Part shown: positions 33,336 through 41,786 of the stretch, piece after piece
Layout of the letters: every line of letters begins with the position of its first letter
Numbering within the stretch: the first letter of the stretch is position 1
Assembly (NCBI GenBank): GCA_039589195.1
Contig: JBDHHV010000012.1
Coordinates: forward strand, 1-44,889
Reading direction: 5' to 3'
Origin: JBDHAC01 sp039589195
GTDB lineage: Bacteria; Gemmatimonadota; Gemmatimonadetes; Palauibacterales; Palauibacteraceae
Length of the DNA: 44,889 nt
Position numbers and translations under genes: made by a program
The notes under the pieces: generated by a model
What the model was told of the DNA's origin: nothing
The model's database searches: none
The model's input: the letters and a program-made list of their open reading frames with translations, nothing else

Positions 33336-34804
33336 AGTACAAGCACCTCGTTCACGTCGTCGGCATCACGCTCATGGCACTCAGCGTGGCGCTCGCCCTC
33401 ACCGGACTCGTGTCGCTCTATTACGGGGAAGGGGACGCGATCGCGTTCGGGGGTGCCGCCGCAATTGCCGCGCTGAGCGGGTACACGGCGTTCGCCCGCA
33501 CCCGGATGGAGCGCGATCTGACGGTTCGCGAGGGATACGCGGTCGTCGCGCTCTCCTGGATCACCGTGGGTCTCGCCGGTGCCGTCCCGTACCTTTTGGC
33601 AGGCGTCATCACCTCCCCGGTCGCGGCGTTCTTCGAATCGGTGTCCGGATTCACCACGACGGGCGCGACCGTCTTTTCGGACATCGAGAGCCTCCCTCGG
33701 GGCATCCTGTTCTGGCGCTCCGTGACCCAATGGCTCGGGGGCATGGGGATCGTGGTTCTCGGGATCGCGATCCTCCCGTTCCTGGGTGTGGGTGGGATGC
33801 AGCTGTTCCGTGCCGAAGTTCCGGGACCCACGCCCGAGCTCCTCGCCCCGCGCATCCGGAACACCGCGAGCCTCTTATGGGTCGTGTACGGCGGACTTAC
33901 GGCCGCGCAGATCGTGCTGTTCCTGTTCGGCGGCTTGACCCCGTTCGACGCGATCAACCACGCCTTCACCACGCTATCGACGGGAGGCTTCTCCACTCGG
34001 AACGCGTCGATGGCGGCGTTCGAGTCACCCTATATCCAGTACGTCACGATCTTTTTCATGTACCTGGCCGCGCTGAACTTCACGCTGCACTTCCGTGCCC
34101 TGAACGGGCGCTTCGCGTACTGGAGGGATGCGGAGTGGCGATTCTTCAGCGGTGCTTTGCTGGGGTGCATGCTCCTCATCTTCCTCCTGACTTTCTCACG
34201 GGGATCCCTCGGGGGCGTCGAGCGGACGTTCCGCGATGCCCTGTTCCAGACGGTCTCCATCGGTACGACGACGGGGTTCGTGACCCACGACTTCGAGCTA
34301 TGGCCCATAGGAGGGCAGTTCCTGCTCCTCGGGCTCATGTTCATGGGCGGGATGGCCGGGTCGACGGGAGGTGGGATGAAGGCGATGCGGGTCTACCTGC
34401 TGCTTCGTCACGGACTCACCGAGCTGAAGCGGAGCATTCACCCTCGAGCCGTCGTCGTCGCGCACCTCGGTTCACGACCGGTCCACGATCGGGTCTTTCT
34501 CCGTATCCTCGCGTTCGCGCTCTTTTTCTTTGCGCTGTTCGGCGCAGGGGCCTTTGCTCTCACGCTGCTCGGTCATGACCTGACGACGTCGATCGGCGCG
34601 AGCGCGGCCAGCATCGGGAACATCGGACCGGGGCTCGGAGAGGTGGGGGCGATCGACAACTACGGGTGGATGGGGTCCGCGTCACACGCCGTGCTCATCG
34701 TCCTGATGCTGGCGGGCCGGCTCGAGATCTTCACGATACTCCTGCTCCTCCACCCGGATCTGTGGCGTCGGTACGATCGACGACGCGGTGCCGGCATGCA
34801 TTGA
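33332..34804 (+). CDS. trkH: Trk potassium transporter membrane subunit TrkH
   Basis: 490 residues from GTG 33332, overlapping the trkA stop. It is an integral membrane protein with four pore-loop motifs of the Trk/Ktr family: SVSGFTTTGATVF, TTLSTGGFSTRN, VSIGTTTGFVTHD and ASIGNIGPGLGEVG. The central glycine of each lines the K+ filter. QWLGGMGIVVLGIAILPFLGVGGMQLF between loops 1 and 2 and GGMAGSTGGGMKAMRVYLLLRHG before the last pair are characteristic. The transporter takes up K+ with TrkA. The ETF-QO gene starts just after or overlaps its end. Confidence 0.95.
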   Translation: MKYKHLVHVVGITLMALSVALALTGLVSLYYGEGDAIAFGGAAAIAALSGYTAFARTRMERDLTVREGYAVVALSWITVGLAGAVPYLLAGVITSPVAAFFESVSGFTTTGATVFSDIESLPRGILFWRSVTQWLGGMGIVVLGIAILPFLGVGGMQLFRAEVPGPTPELLAPRIRNTASLLWVVYGGLTAAQIVLFLFGGLTPFDAINHAFTTLSTGGFSTRNASMAAFESPYIQYVTIFFMYLAALNFTLHFRALNGRFAYWRDAEWRFFSGALLGCMLLIFLLTFSRGSLGGVERTFRDALFQTVSIGTTTGFVTHDFELWPIGGQFLLLGLMFMGGMAGSTGGGMKAMRVYLLLRHGLTELKRSIHPRAVVVAHLGSRPVHDRVFLRILAFALFFFALFGAGAFALTLLGHDLTTSIGASAASIGNIGPGLGEVGAIDNYGWMGSASHAVLIVLMLAGRLEIFTILLLLHPDLWRRYDRRRGAGMH

Positions 34805-34820
34805 GCCAGCCGAGGTGACC

Positions 34821-36530
34821 GTGGAAGAGGACACACTTACGAAGGAGCCCGTTGCGGCCCGCCCGCTCTCGCCGGCCGCCGTTCTGCGCCCGGACGCGGT
34901 GCAGCCGGACCTGCCGAGCGAACGCCTGCTTGTGGCCGAGTCGCCCGGCGAGGAGGCGGTACCGGTCGATGTGCTGTTCGTGGGTGGTGGTCCTGCGGGA
35001 CTTGCCGGCGCGATCGAGCTCGCCCGGCTGGTAGCCGCTGATAGGGAGAACGGCGGGCCGATCGGCGAGCTGGAGATCGCGGTGCTGGAGAAAGCCGAGG
35101 GGTTGGGCGATCATTGCCTGTCGGGTGCGGTCGTGAACCCGGAGCCGTTTCGGGAGCTGTTCCCGGACCTGTCCGATGCCCAGTTCCCGTTGCGCGGTCG
35201 GGTGAGCACGGATCGGGTCTACCTGCTCACCGAGACGCGGCGTCTGCGGCTCCCGACGCCTCCCACCATGCGCAACCATGGACATTACGTCGCGTCCGTG
35301 TGCGAGATCGTGCGCTGGTTGGGAGAGCGCGCGGAAGAGATGGGCGTCAATCTGTTCACCGGGTTCCCCGCCGAGTCCCTGCTCATGCAGGACGGGCGGG
35401 TGGTGGGTGCGAGGACGACGCCCGCCGGTCTGGACCGAGACGGGAACGCGGGAAGCGGCTTCATGCCGCCCACCGACATCAGCGCGCGGGTCACGGTCCT
35501 CGCCGAGGGTACTCGGGGCCCCCTCACCCAGGCGTATCTGGCGCGTGAAGGTGTGCGTACGTCGAACCCCCAAATCTACGCGCTGGGAGTGAAGGAGCTG
35601 TGGCAGGTCAAGCGTCCCCTCGATGCGGTGATCCACACGATAGGTTGGCCGCTGCCACACGACGCGTTCGGGGGGAGCTGGCTGTACCCGATGGCGGACG
35701 ACCTCGTGTCCCTGGGTCTCGTGGTGGGGCTCGACCACCCGTATCGGGATCTGGATGTGCACGCCCTTCTGCAGTCGTTGAAGCGGCATCCTCTGCTCGA
35801 TGCCGTTCTGAGTGATGGAGAGCTGGTCGAATGGGGAGCGAAGACAATTCCGGAGGGGGGGTACCACGCGATCCCGGACCGTCTACATGGTGATGGACTT
35901 CTCATAGTCGGGGATGCTGCCGGCCTGGTCGACGTGGCCACCTTGAAGGGGATCCACTACGCGATGCGCTCCGGAATACTGGCCGCGCACGCCATCTACG
36001 AGGCCCTCGCTGCCGACGACCCGTCGGGGGCGCGCCTGGCCGTGTTCGACCAGCGCCTCAGGGCGCGCCTGGCCGCCGATCCGCTGTACCGGAACCGCAA
36101 CATGCGCCTGGCGTTCAAGTCGGGTCTGTTCCGCGGTGGCGCGCGAGCGCTCGTGATGCAGTTGACCGGAGGCAGGTTCCCGGGCGGGCGGATCAGGGCC
36201 GAGTCCGATGTGAAGGTCGCGCGGACCAAGCGCCTCGCCCACTCCTATGTGGCCGATGGCGTGCGAACCTTCGACAAGGTGGATTCGGTGTTTCGCGCCG
36301 GAAACGCGACGCGGGACGACATCCCGTCTCATCTCGTGGTGGGGGACGATGTGTCCGTCGAGATGGCGGAGTTCTACGAGCACCTGTGCCCGGCGGGCGT
36401 ATACGAGTGGCAGGGGGATGAGCTCGTGGTCAACCCGCCGAACTGTGTGGATTGCAAGGCGACCGACGTCGTCGGCCCGCGCTGGTTGCCGCGCGAAGGT
36501 GGAAGCGGTCCCTCCTATAAACGCATGTAG
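34821..36530 (+). CDS. Electron-transfer flavoprotein-ubiquinone oxidoreductase, atypical cluster site
   Basis: 569 residues from GTG 34821 (GAGG six bases upstream); GTG 34788, overlapping trkH, is an alternative. The FAD motif is VDVLFVGGGPAGLAGAIELARL. Other ETF-QO marks are GDHCLSGAVVNPEPFRELFPDL, LAEGTRGPLTQAYL, YALGVKELWQV, GGSWLYPM and GLVVGLDHPYRDLDVHALLQSLKRHP. Also present are LIVGDAAGLVDVATLKGIHYAMRSGILAA and HLCPAGVYEW near the end. The family passes electrons from ETF to quinone through FAD and a [4Fe-4S] cluster held by four Cys. Here Cys523, Cys542 and Cys545 are present, but the fourth position is Thr548 (NCVDCKATD instead of NCxxCKTCD). No ETF alpha/beta genes are near. Confidence 0.88.
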   Translation: MEEDTLTKEPVAARPLSPAAVLRPDAVQPDLPSERLLVAESPGEEAVPVDVLFVGGGPAGLAGAIELARLVAADRENGGPIGELEIAVLEKAEGLGDHCLSGAVVNPEPFRELFPDLSDAQFPLRGRVSTDRVYLLTETRRLRLPTPPTMRNHGHYVASVCEIVRWLGERAEEMGVNLFTGFPAESLLMQDGRVVGARTTPAGLDRDGNAGSGFMPPTDISARVTVLAEGTRGPLTQAYLAREGVRTSNPQIYALGVKELWQVKRPLDAVIHTIGWPLPHDAFGGSWLYPMADDLVSLGLVVGLDHPYRDLDVHALLQSLKRHPLLDAVLSDGELVEWGAKTIPEGGYHAIPDRLHGDGLLIVGDAAGLVDVATLKGIHYAMRSGILAAHAIYEALAADDPSGARLAVFDQRLRARLAADPLYRNRNMRLAFKSGLFRGGARALVMQLTGGRFPGGRIRAESDVKVARTKRLAHSYVADGVRTFDKVDSVFRAGNATRDDIPSHLVVGDDVSVEMAEFYEHLCPAGVYEWQGDELVVNPPNCVDCKATDVVGPRWLPREGGSGPSYKRM

Positions 36531-36553
36531 GAGGCTGCTGAAGAACCCTGGGG

Positions 36554-37762
36554 TCAGGCCGTCGCCAGCGAGAGCCGGAGCGCGTCGCGAACCTGCTCGT
36601 AACCGGTCTGCATCAGAAACGCGGGGTTCTTCCCATAGCTCTTCGCGCCCAGGATGAAGAACCCCGGCTCGGGATTCTCGAGCGCTTCCGCTCCGAACCC
36701 TCCCAACTCGAGGCAGTCCACCGGCCCCTCACTCGCCGAAGCGAGCAAGGCTGCCGAGAGCTTCATGGGCCCACGGGACGCGTAACATTCGTGAATCTGC
36801 AATTGCCGATAGATCTCATCGTCGGGCTCGTAACCGACGTTCGCGACGATCCTCTCGTAGCGTTCGGCGGTCTCGCCGCTTCGCCCGGATAGCTCTACGA
36901 GGTACGCATCATCCCGCCCCGAGACCCGGGCGAGCTGGGTACCCCCGAGCCATTTACACCCTTCCGGAGGACCTTTCGCCAGCGAGTTGGCCGCCTCCGC
37001 GAGCGAGCGTCGCTCGGGTAGCGAATCGTCGGCAATCACCCCAACCGGTGGAGGCTCCGAGTGCCGGGTCGCCCATGTGAAGCGAGTCTTGCCACGACCG
37101 CGGGCGAGCGCGGCGAGCGAGAGCACGGTTGTCGCGGCGGAGTGCCCGCCCCCCAGGACGAGGGTGCGGACGCCGTCGTACCGCGAGCGATCCCGTCCGA
37201 GGACATCCGGAAGCCCGTACTCGATCGAGGCCCGAAGCGACCGCTCACCCTGGGCGGGCGTGCCACCAGGGCCTGCCCAATTGGGCCGACCGTACGTTCC
37301 GCTGCAGTCGAATACACGCTGCGCCATGATCTCCACCTCGTCGCCGGGGGTCTGGCACAGAAGACGGAATGGCGCTTCCTGGCGGGTGGGTTGGCCGACG
37401 AGCTCGCCCTTCAGGAGATTCCCGCGGCTGATGGAAAGCACACGATGCCGCTCCAGGAGCTCGCCCCGTCGCGAAACGCAGTGGGCGAGTGGAAGCAGGT
37501 AGCGCTCTCGAAGCTCTCGACCGGTCAGAAGTTGTTGCGGGTCGGGTAGGTCCGGGCCCTCGGAGGCCAGGAGGGCAAGCCCTGCGGGTCCCGCGTTCAT
37601 CGCGAAGGGCGTGAACAGACGCACGTGGCCCCAATCGGCCACGTATTGTGCGGGCTCTCCACGCTCCAGAACCACAACTTTGAGCCCACCCGCCGTGGCC
37701 GCCGCCGCGGCCTCCAGCCCGATGGGGCCCGCACCGACGATCGCGAGATCGTGCGGTCTCAT
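36554..37762 (-). CDS. FAD/NAD(P)-binding flavoprotein oxidoreductase
   Basis: 402 residues from ATG 37762. An N-terminal FAD motif LAIVGAGPIGLEAAAAATAGG with VVVLERG is followed by WGHVRLFTPFAMNAGPAGLALL, DCSGTYGRPNWAGPGG and a second dinucleotide motif LVLGGGHSAATTVLSL. It ends GAKSYGKNPAFLMQTGYEQVRDALR. Layout is that of two-dinucleotide-binding flavoproteins (thioredoxin-reductase, YpdA and monooxygenase relatives), but no redox-active CxxC is seen, so a disulfide reductase role is not supported. The exact substrate is unknown. It follows the S46 peptidase gene by 55 bases on the same strand and converges on the ETF-QO gene. Confidence 0.75.
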   Translation of the reverse strand: MRPHDLAIVGAGPIGLEAAAAATAGGLKVVVLERGEPAQYVADWGHVRLFTPFAMNAGPAGLALLASEGPDLPDPQQLLTGRELRERYLLPLAHCVSRRGELLERHRVLSISRGNLLKGELVGQPTRQEAPFRLLCQTPGDEVEIMAQRVFDCSGTYGRPNWAGPGGTPAQGERSLRASIEYGLPDVLGRDRSRYDGVRTLVLGGGHSAATTVLSLAALARGRGKTRFTWATRHSEPPPVGVIADDSLPERRSLAEAANSLAKGPPEGCKWLGGTQLARVSGRDDAYLVELSGRSGETAERYERIVANVGYEPDDEIYRQLQIHECYASRGPMKLSAALLASASEGPVDCLELGGFGAEALENPEPGFFILGAKSYGKNPAFLMQTGYEQVRDALRLSLATA

Positions 37763-37817
37763 GTGGTCACGATCGCCGGTGCGGTTTCGTGGCGCCTGGT
37801 CGCAGCGGCCCTGGTCG

Positions 37818-40046
37818 TCAGCGGCTCTCGCCGAGCAGCTCGGCCAGGAGCGCATCCGCTTCGTACACGCTTCGTAGCGCTTCGGTGATGCCCGCGGCGT
37901 GGACTCCTATCGTTCGTCCGACCGGCAAGCGGAACAGGAACTCGTTCGGCAGCTGCTCGATGTTGCCATCGAACGCGAGACCCACGACACGAGCCTCCTG
38001 GTCGATCATGGGACTCCCGCTGTTCCCGCCGGTGATGTCGTTGGTCGTGACGAAGTTGAGCGGCGTATCGAGGTCTACCTGGTCGCGGTTCTCCGCGAAG
38101 CTTTCGGGCAGCGCCCACGGCATCTCGTTCCGGAAGTTCGCCGCCCGCTCGTACAGGCCGTAGAACGACGTCTGGGGTGGGGCGAACGTCCCGTTGTACG
38201 GATACCGGCTCACGACCCCATCGCTGATTCGAAGCGTAAACGTCGCATCGGGCGGGAGGTCGGTCCCAAACGCCGCGAACAGCGCCTTCGCGAGGCGCTC
38301 CTCCTCGACGGTCTCCGTGGCCTGGATCTCCTCCCATGCCGGCGCGAGCTCCTCATAGGTCTCCATCATGGCCGCCGCGAGTCGGAGGAGCGGGTCCTCC
38401 GTCGTTTCGAGCGCGCTGATGCCTCCCTCCATGACGGTCTGATGGAAGGCCGGATCGCCGACGCGTGTGGATCCTGCGATACGGGCTGCTGCGTCCCCCG
38501 GAGACTCGCCAGGCTGGAACGCGAGAGACCGGAACGGATCATCGGGCTCCAACCAGCGATCCGCAATGGCCAGTCGCAGCCCGAGCAGGCGGGTCGCGAT
38601 GTCGGGGCTGACCTGGAGCGGGGCAGCGAGCGCCGCCTCGGCCTCGGCGAGCGCCTCGCCCTGGTATTCTTCACTCCGCCCCATCTCGGGCTTGTCCATC
38701 TCTCGCACGTATCGCACGAGGTCACCGGCTACCTGCGTGAGGGGGTTGCCGCCGAACCCGGGGTCGTTGGCGTTCAGACGCGGGCTCGTGTGGAGCTTCT
38801 GGACCTGCAGATCTGTCAATCGGTTCCAGGTGTCCCCGTACGTCTCGTTCAGCTCGGGATCCGCCGCGATTCTGCCACGGAACTCTGCCTCCCAACGGAT
38901 CTTCTGGCCCATCAGCGTCGTGTCCCGCAAGCCGCCCAGCTGCCCGCCATACGCCTTCAGACTGTTCTCGACGCCGAACAGCTGGTCGCGAACGCTCCGC
39001 TCGGCCTCCGGGCCGAACGACGCGATGTGATTCAGGATCGCGCGCTGACCCTCGAGGATCTGGACGATGAACGGGTGCCGGTACACCTGCTCGTACAGGA
39101 GCTGTGAGACTGTCGCCTGGCGGTCGGTGGAACCGGGGTTCCCGGTGACGAGCACCAACTCACCCTCGTCAGCACCCTCGGAATCCCACTCGAAATAGTG
39201 TGGCGTGCTCGCCGCCTGCACGCTGTCGGGCTCGTACGCGCGCACGAACGCGACATCCAGCACGAAACGGGGATAGGTGAAATTGTCGGGGTCCCCGCCG
39301 AAGAAACCCGCCTGAAGCTCGGGGATGAAGACCAGCTTCACCGGGCTGAGCCGCTTGTACTCGTACAGCTGGTATTGACCCCCGTGGTAGAGCGATACGA
39401 CCTGGCACTCCAGCTCGGAGTCGCTCTCGCACTCCTCTTCGATGCGGTCACCCTCCGCAGACTGGGCTTCGGCGATCTCGGTGCTGGAGCTGCCGGCGGG
39501 CGCCGCCGCCCGAATGCGGTCGGTCACGCTCGAGATCCTCACGAGCTGATCGAGATACAGGCCTGGGCACAGGAGCTCCTGCTCGCGAGAGCCGGCGTAA
39601 AAACCCGTCTCCACATGGTCGTTCGCGGCCGTCGACACCGCCTCCGCACAACTCCGCGCGCAGTGGTGGTTTGTCATCACCAATCCGTCCGGTGACACGA
39701 ACGAGGCCGAGCAACTCTGTCCGAAGCGGACGGACGAGAGCCGAACGTGCTCCAGCCATTCCGGGGTAGGCTGGAATCCGTACGTCGATTCCCAGTACTC
39801 GAGCGGCGGATTCTCGAACGTCCACATCGTGCCGGTCTCGACGCCCGTCAGAGTGGCGCTCTCCGAGACGCGAAGCGCCTCGGCGGATGGCTCGAGCCCG
39901 AGCCGGGCGGCCTCCTCCTGAGGTGGCGGATTTGCCTGCTGAGCGGCCACGAGCACCGATGCGGAAAGCGGACCGGGGCCCGCACCCGCGGCGATCATGT
40001 ATGCGAGGGAAAGGCTCGCTATCGTTCTTCGTATCGAGCACGACAT
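37818..40046 (-). CDS. S46-family dipeptidyl-peptidase, DPP7-type
   Basis: 742 residues with GGAGG upstream of ATG 40046 and a signal peptide to about residue 35. S46 peptidases remove dipeptides from peptide N-termini in the periplasm. The N-terminal block is GTMWTFENPPLEYWESTYGF, then CSASFVSPDGLVMTNHHC with the catalytic His. The C-terminal block ITGGNSGSPMIDQEARVVGL gives the nucleophile Ser676. Gly694 in LAFDGNIE stands 18 residues after the serine, at the position that is Gly673 in DPP7 and Arg673 in DPP11. The enzyme should therefore prefer hydrophobic P1 residues and not Asp/Glu. Length matches the family (about 700-740). Confidence 0.93.
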   Translation of the reverse strand: MSCSIRRTIASLSLAYMIAAGAGPGPLSASVLVAAQQANPPPQEEAARLGLEPSAEALRVSESATLTGVETGTMWTFENPPLEYWESTYGFQPTPEWLEHVRLSSVRFGQSCSASFVSPDGLVMTNHHCARSCAEAVSTAANDHVETGFYAGSREQELLCPGLYLDQLVRISSVTDRIRAAAPAGSSSTEIAEAQSAEGDRIEEECESDSELECQVVSLYHGGQYQLYEYKRLSPVKLVFIPELQAGFFGGDPDNFTYPRFVLDVAFVRAYEPDSVQAASTPHYFEWDSEGADEGELVLVTGNPGSTDRQATVSQLLYEQVYRHPFIVQILEGQRAILNHIASFGPEAERSVRDQLFGVENSLKAYGGQLGGLRDTTLMGQKIRWEAEFRGRIAADPELNETYGDTWNRLTDLQVQKLHTSPRLNANDPGFGGNPLTQVAGDLVRYVREMDKPEMGRSEEYQGEALAEAEAALAAPLQVSPDIATRLLGLRLAIADRWLEPDDPFRSLAFQPGESPGDAAARIAGSTRVGDPAFHQTVMEGGISALETTEDPLLRLAAAMMETYEELAPAWEEIQATETVEEERLAKALFAAFGTDLPPDATFTLRISDGVVSRYPYNGTFAPPQTSFYGLYERAANFRNEMPWALPESFAENRDQVDLDTPLNFVTTNDITGGNSGSPMIDQEARVVGLAFDGNIEQLPNEFLFRLPVGRTIGVHAAGITEALRSVYEADALLAELLGESR

Positions 40047-40203
40047 CCGTCGACTCCTCCGTGGGGGTAGCGTGATGTTCGCTCGCGCACCCGAGCACCT
40101 CTAGCGAGCAGGTTGCCGAGGAAGGGCAGTTCCTCCCTGTCGGTCATACGAGAACTATACGCGCGCCGCACACGAGTTCCTCCACGACCTGCCTGTGACT
40201 ATT

Positions 40204-40230
40204 CTAGGATCGCGGCTTCGACAATCCTAG
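40204..40230. promoter_or_regulatory. Inverted repeat in the divergent S46/PlsC intergenic region
   Basis: CTAGGAT at 40204-40210 and ATCCTAG at 40224-40230 are a perfect 7-bp inverted repeat with a 13-base spacer. It lies between the divergent S46 peptidase (start 40046) and acyltransferase (start 40310), so an operator role is possible. Nothing else in this 263-base gap was recognised. Confidence 0.35.
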
Positions 40231-40309
40231 TGTGGTCCGGTAGGTTGGCGAGCCACGTGTCGGCCGACCGGCCGATCAGCCAGCCGTCGGCGTCAGCAGC
40301 CGAGTCGGG

Positions 40310-41044
40310 ATGGGGAAACACAACAGCGGAGAGCATAGGGGAAGAGTCGCCGATCTCTTGTGGCCGGTGACCAGTTTTCTGGTCGTGAACCTGACGCTGC
40401 CCGTGTTCGTCCTGATCTTTTGGGTTCTCAACCGCACCCGGGTCATCGGCCGGCACCGCGTTCCGCTCGAGCGCAACACTCTCCTGCTGTCGAACCACCA
40501 GTCGATGATCGACAGCTTCGTGATCGGGATGGGGGCGTTCTTCATTCGCCACTTTCGACGGCCCTACCTCATCCCGTGGCACCCGGCCGCTGAGGAGAAC
40601 TTCTTCCGGAACCGCCTGTTCGCCTGGTTCTTCGATCAGCTCAAGTGCATTCCGGTTCGGCCGGGGCGGCGGGATCTCAGGGCCGTGTACCGGTCCATGC
40701 GCGCCCTCAGCGACGGGACGCTGATCCTGTTTCCGGAGGGTACGCGGAGCCGCGACGGCTCCATCGGGAAGGGGCGTCCCGGTGCGGGACTCGTGATCCT
40801 GGGGAACCGTCCGACGGTGCTCCCGGTCACGATCGAGGGAATGGATGAGGTGCTACCGATCGGACGAAGTCTCCCCAGAATCGGGAAACGGGTGTACGTG
40901 TACATCGGGAAACCCCTCGACTACTCGGAATTCGTCGGAGGGGCTCGGTCGAAAGAGGAGGCCCAGAAAGTGGTCGACAAGGTGATGGACCGACTCCGGT
41001 TCCAGCGCCGGGTGATTCGCCGCCTGCGGGGACGGGGAGTCTGA
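40310..41044 (+). CDS. plsC: 1-acyl-glycerol-3-phosphate acyltransferase (PlsC family)
   Basis: 244 residues starting at ATG 40310. The N-terminal hydrophobic helix is PVTSFLVVNLTLPVFVLIFWVL. The acyltransferase box I NHQSMID gives the HxxxxD pair His63/Asp68. Box II is in FFRNRLFAWFFDQLKCIPVRPG and box III is ILFPEGTRSRDGSIGKGRPG. Box IV is VLPVTIEGMDEVLP. The family adds the second acyl chain to make phosphatidic acid at the inner membrane. A basic tail (RRVIRRLRGRG) ends the protein. The gene stands alone or leads into the small genes that follow. Confidence 0.88.
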   Translation: MGKHNSGEHRGRVADLLWPVTSFLVVNLTLPVFVLIFWVLNRTRVIGRHRVPLERNTLLLSNHQSMIDSFVIGMGAFFIRHFRRPYLIPWHPAAEENFFRNRLFAWFFDQLKCIPVRPGRRDLRAVYRSMRALSDGTLILFPEGTRSRDGSIGKGRPGAGLVILGNRPTVLPVTIEGMDEVLPIGRSLPRIGKRVYVYIGKPLDYSEFVGGARSKEEAQKVVDKVMDRLRFQRRVIRRLRGRGV

Positions 41045-41140
41045 ACGTTTCCCCGGCCCGAGCAGGGGTTTTGGGCGACCCGCCGGGATCGATCCAGCCC
41101 ACCCTGGACACCGGGCCGCCTCCCCCGCATCCTTCCGGCC

Positions 41141-41266
41141 ATGTATTACGTGTTGCTGACGATTCTGATCGGCGTGTTGATCGCCGGGCTCTTCGGCGCA
41201 GGGTTCGCTCTGGGGGGACGTCTGCCGGAGCTCGATGACCGTGAGGAGGAGAGCGAAGGCTCCTGA
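41141..41266 (+). CDS. Putative 41-residue single-span membrane protein
   Basis: ATG 41141 to TGA 41264-41266. The first 26 residues form one membrane helix (YYVLLTILIGVLIAGLFGAG, then FALGG), and the tail LPELDDREEESEGS is strongly acidic. Helix then acidic tail is a sensible small membrane protein and unlike the Arg-rich chance frames around it. No clear ribosome-binding site precedes the ATG, and no family is recognised. Alternatively the frame could be fortuitous. Confidence 0.45.
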   Translation: MYYVLLTILIGVLIAGLFGAGFALGGRLPELDDREEESEGS

Positions 41267-41463
41267 CTCCACGGGTCCGAGCGTCGAGGTGACGGGTCGA
41301 CTCGCCGTCGGCTCCTGCCCGGCGCGCGATGTCCACCGGCCCCTCGCATCCCGCCGATGCGCGCCAGCCGGACCCGCTGCCTTCCAAATCCCCCCTCCAG
41401 GACCTAATTTGTATCCCTTCGTTGGAGCAGTTTCTCCGGCCCAGACCTAAAGCGAAGGTAGTC

Positions 41464-41715
41464 ATGACGAAAACTTTCCGGGACGAGCAGGGACGCCGCT
41501 GGAAGGCGTGGTTGGCGACACGTGAAGTCTTTTGGCCCGATCCCGAGGAAACAAACCCGGACCCGGATTCGGAGGCCGTTGTTTTTGTATGCTTTTCCGA
41601 CCCTCATCAGCCGCAACGACGGGCGCGGCTACCCTCCGGCTCCTTCGAGGAGCTGAGCACCGATGATTTGAGAGATCGCTTCCTGGCAGCACCGATAGAT
41701 CCTGCCATCCGTTAG
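41464..41715 (+). CDS. 83-residue hypothetical soluble protein
   Basis: ATG 41464 follows AAGG by eight bases. The protein reads as a compact soluble fold: MTKTFRDEQGRRWKAWLATR, an acidic Pro/Asp turn (PDPEETNPDPDSE), AVVFVCFSDPHQPQRRARL and SFEELSTDDLRDRFLAAP. The strand-rich centre and amphipathic C-terminal helix look genuine, but I recognise no family. It is followed by a strong hairpin and then citrate synthase, 71 bases on. It may belong to the same transcription unit. An upstream in-frame ATG at 41329 adds low-complexity residues and is not favoured. Confidence 0.65.
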   Translation: MTKTFRDEQGRRWKAWLATREVFWPDPEETNPDPDSEAVVFVCFSDPHQPQRRARLPSGSFEELSTDDLRDRFLAAPIDPAIR

Positions 41716-41727
41716 AAGCGCTTCCCT

Positions 41728-41752
41728 GGGGGCGCGGGATTTCCGCGCCCCC
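41728..41752 (+). terminator. Strong GC hairpin between the 83-residue gene and citrate synthase
   Basis: GGGGGCGCGG-GATTT-CCGCGCCCCC is a perfect 10-bp stem, 12 bases after the stop of the small gene and 34 bases before the citrate synthase ATG. No T-tract follows. It could be a terminator, or a leader structure for citrate synthase. Confidence 0.45.
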
Positions 41753-41786
41753 CCTGCACGCATTAGACATCTCAAAGGGAACTGGA

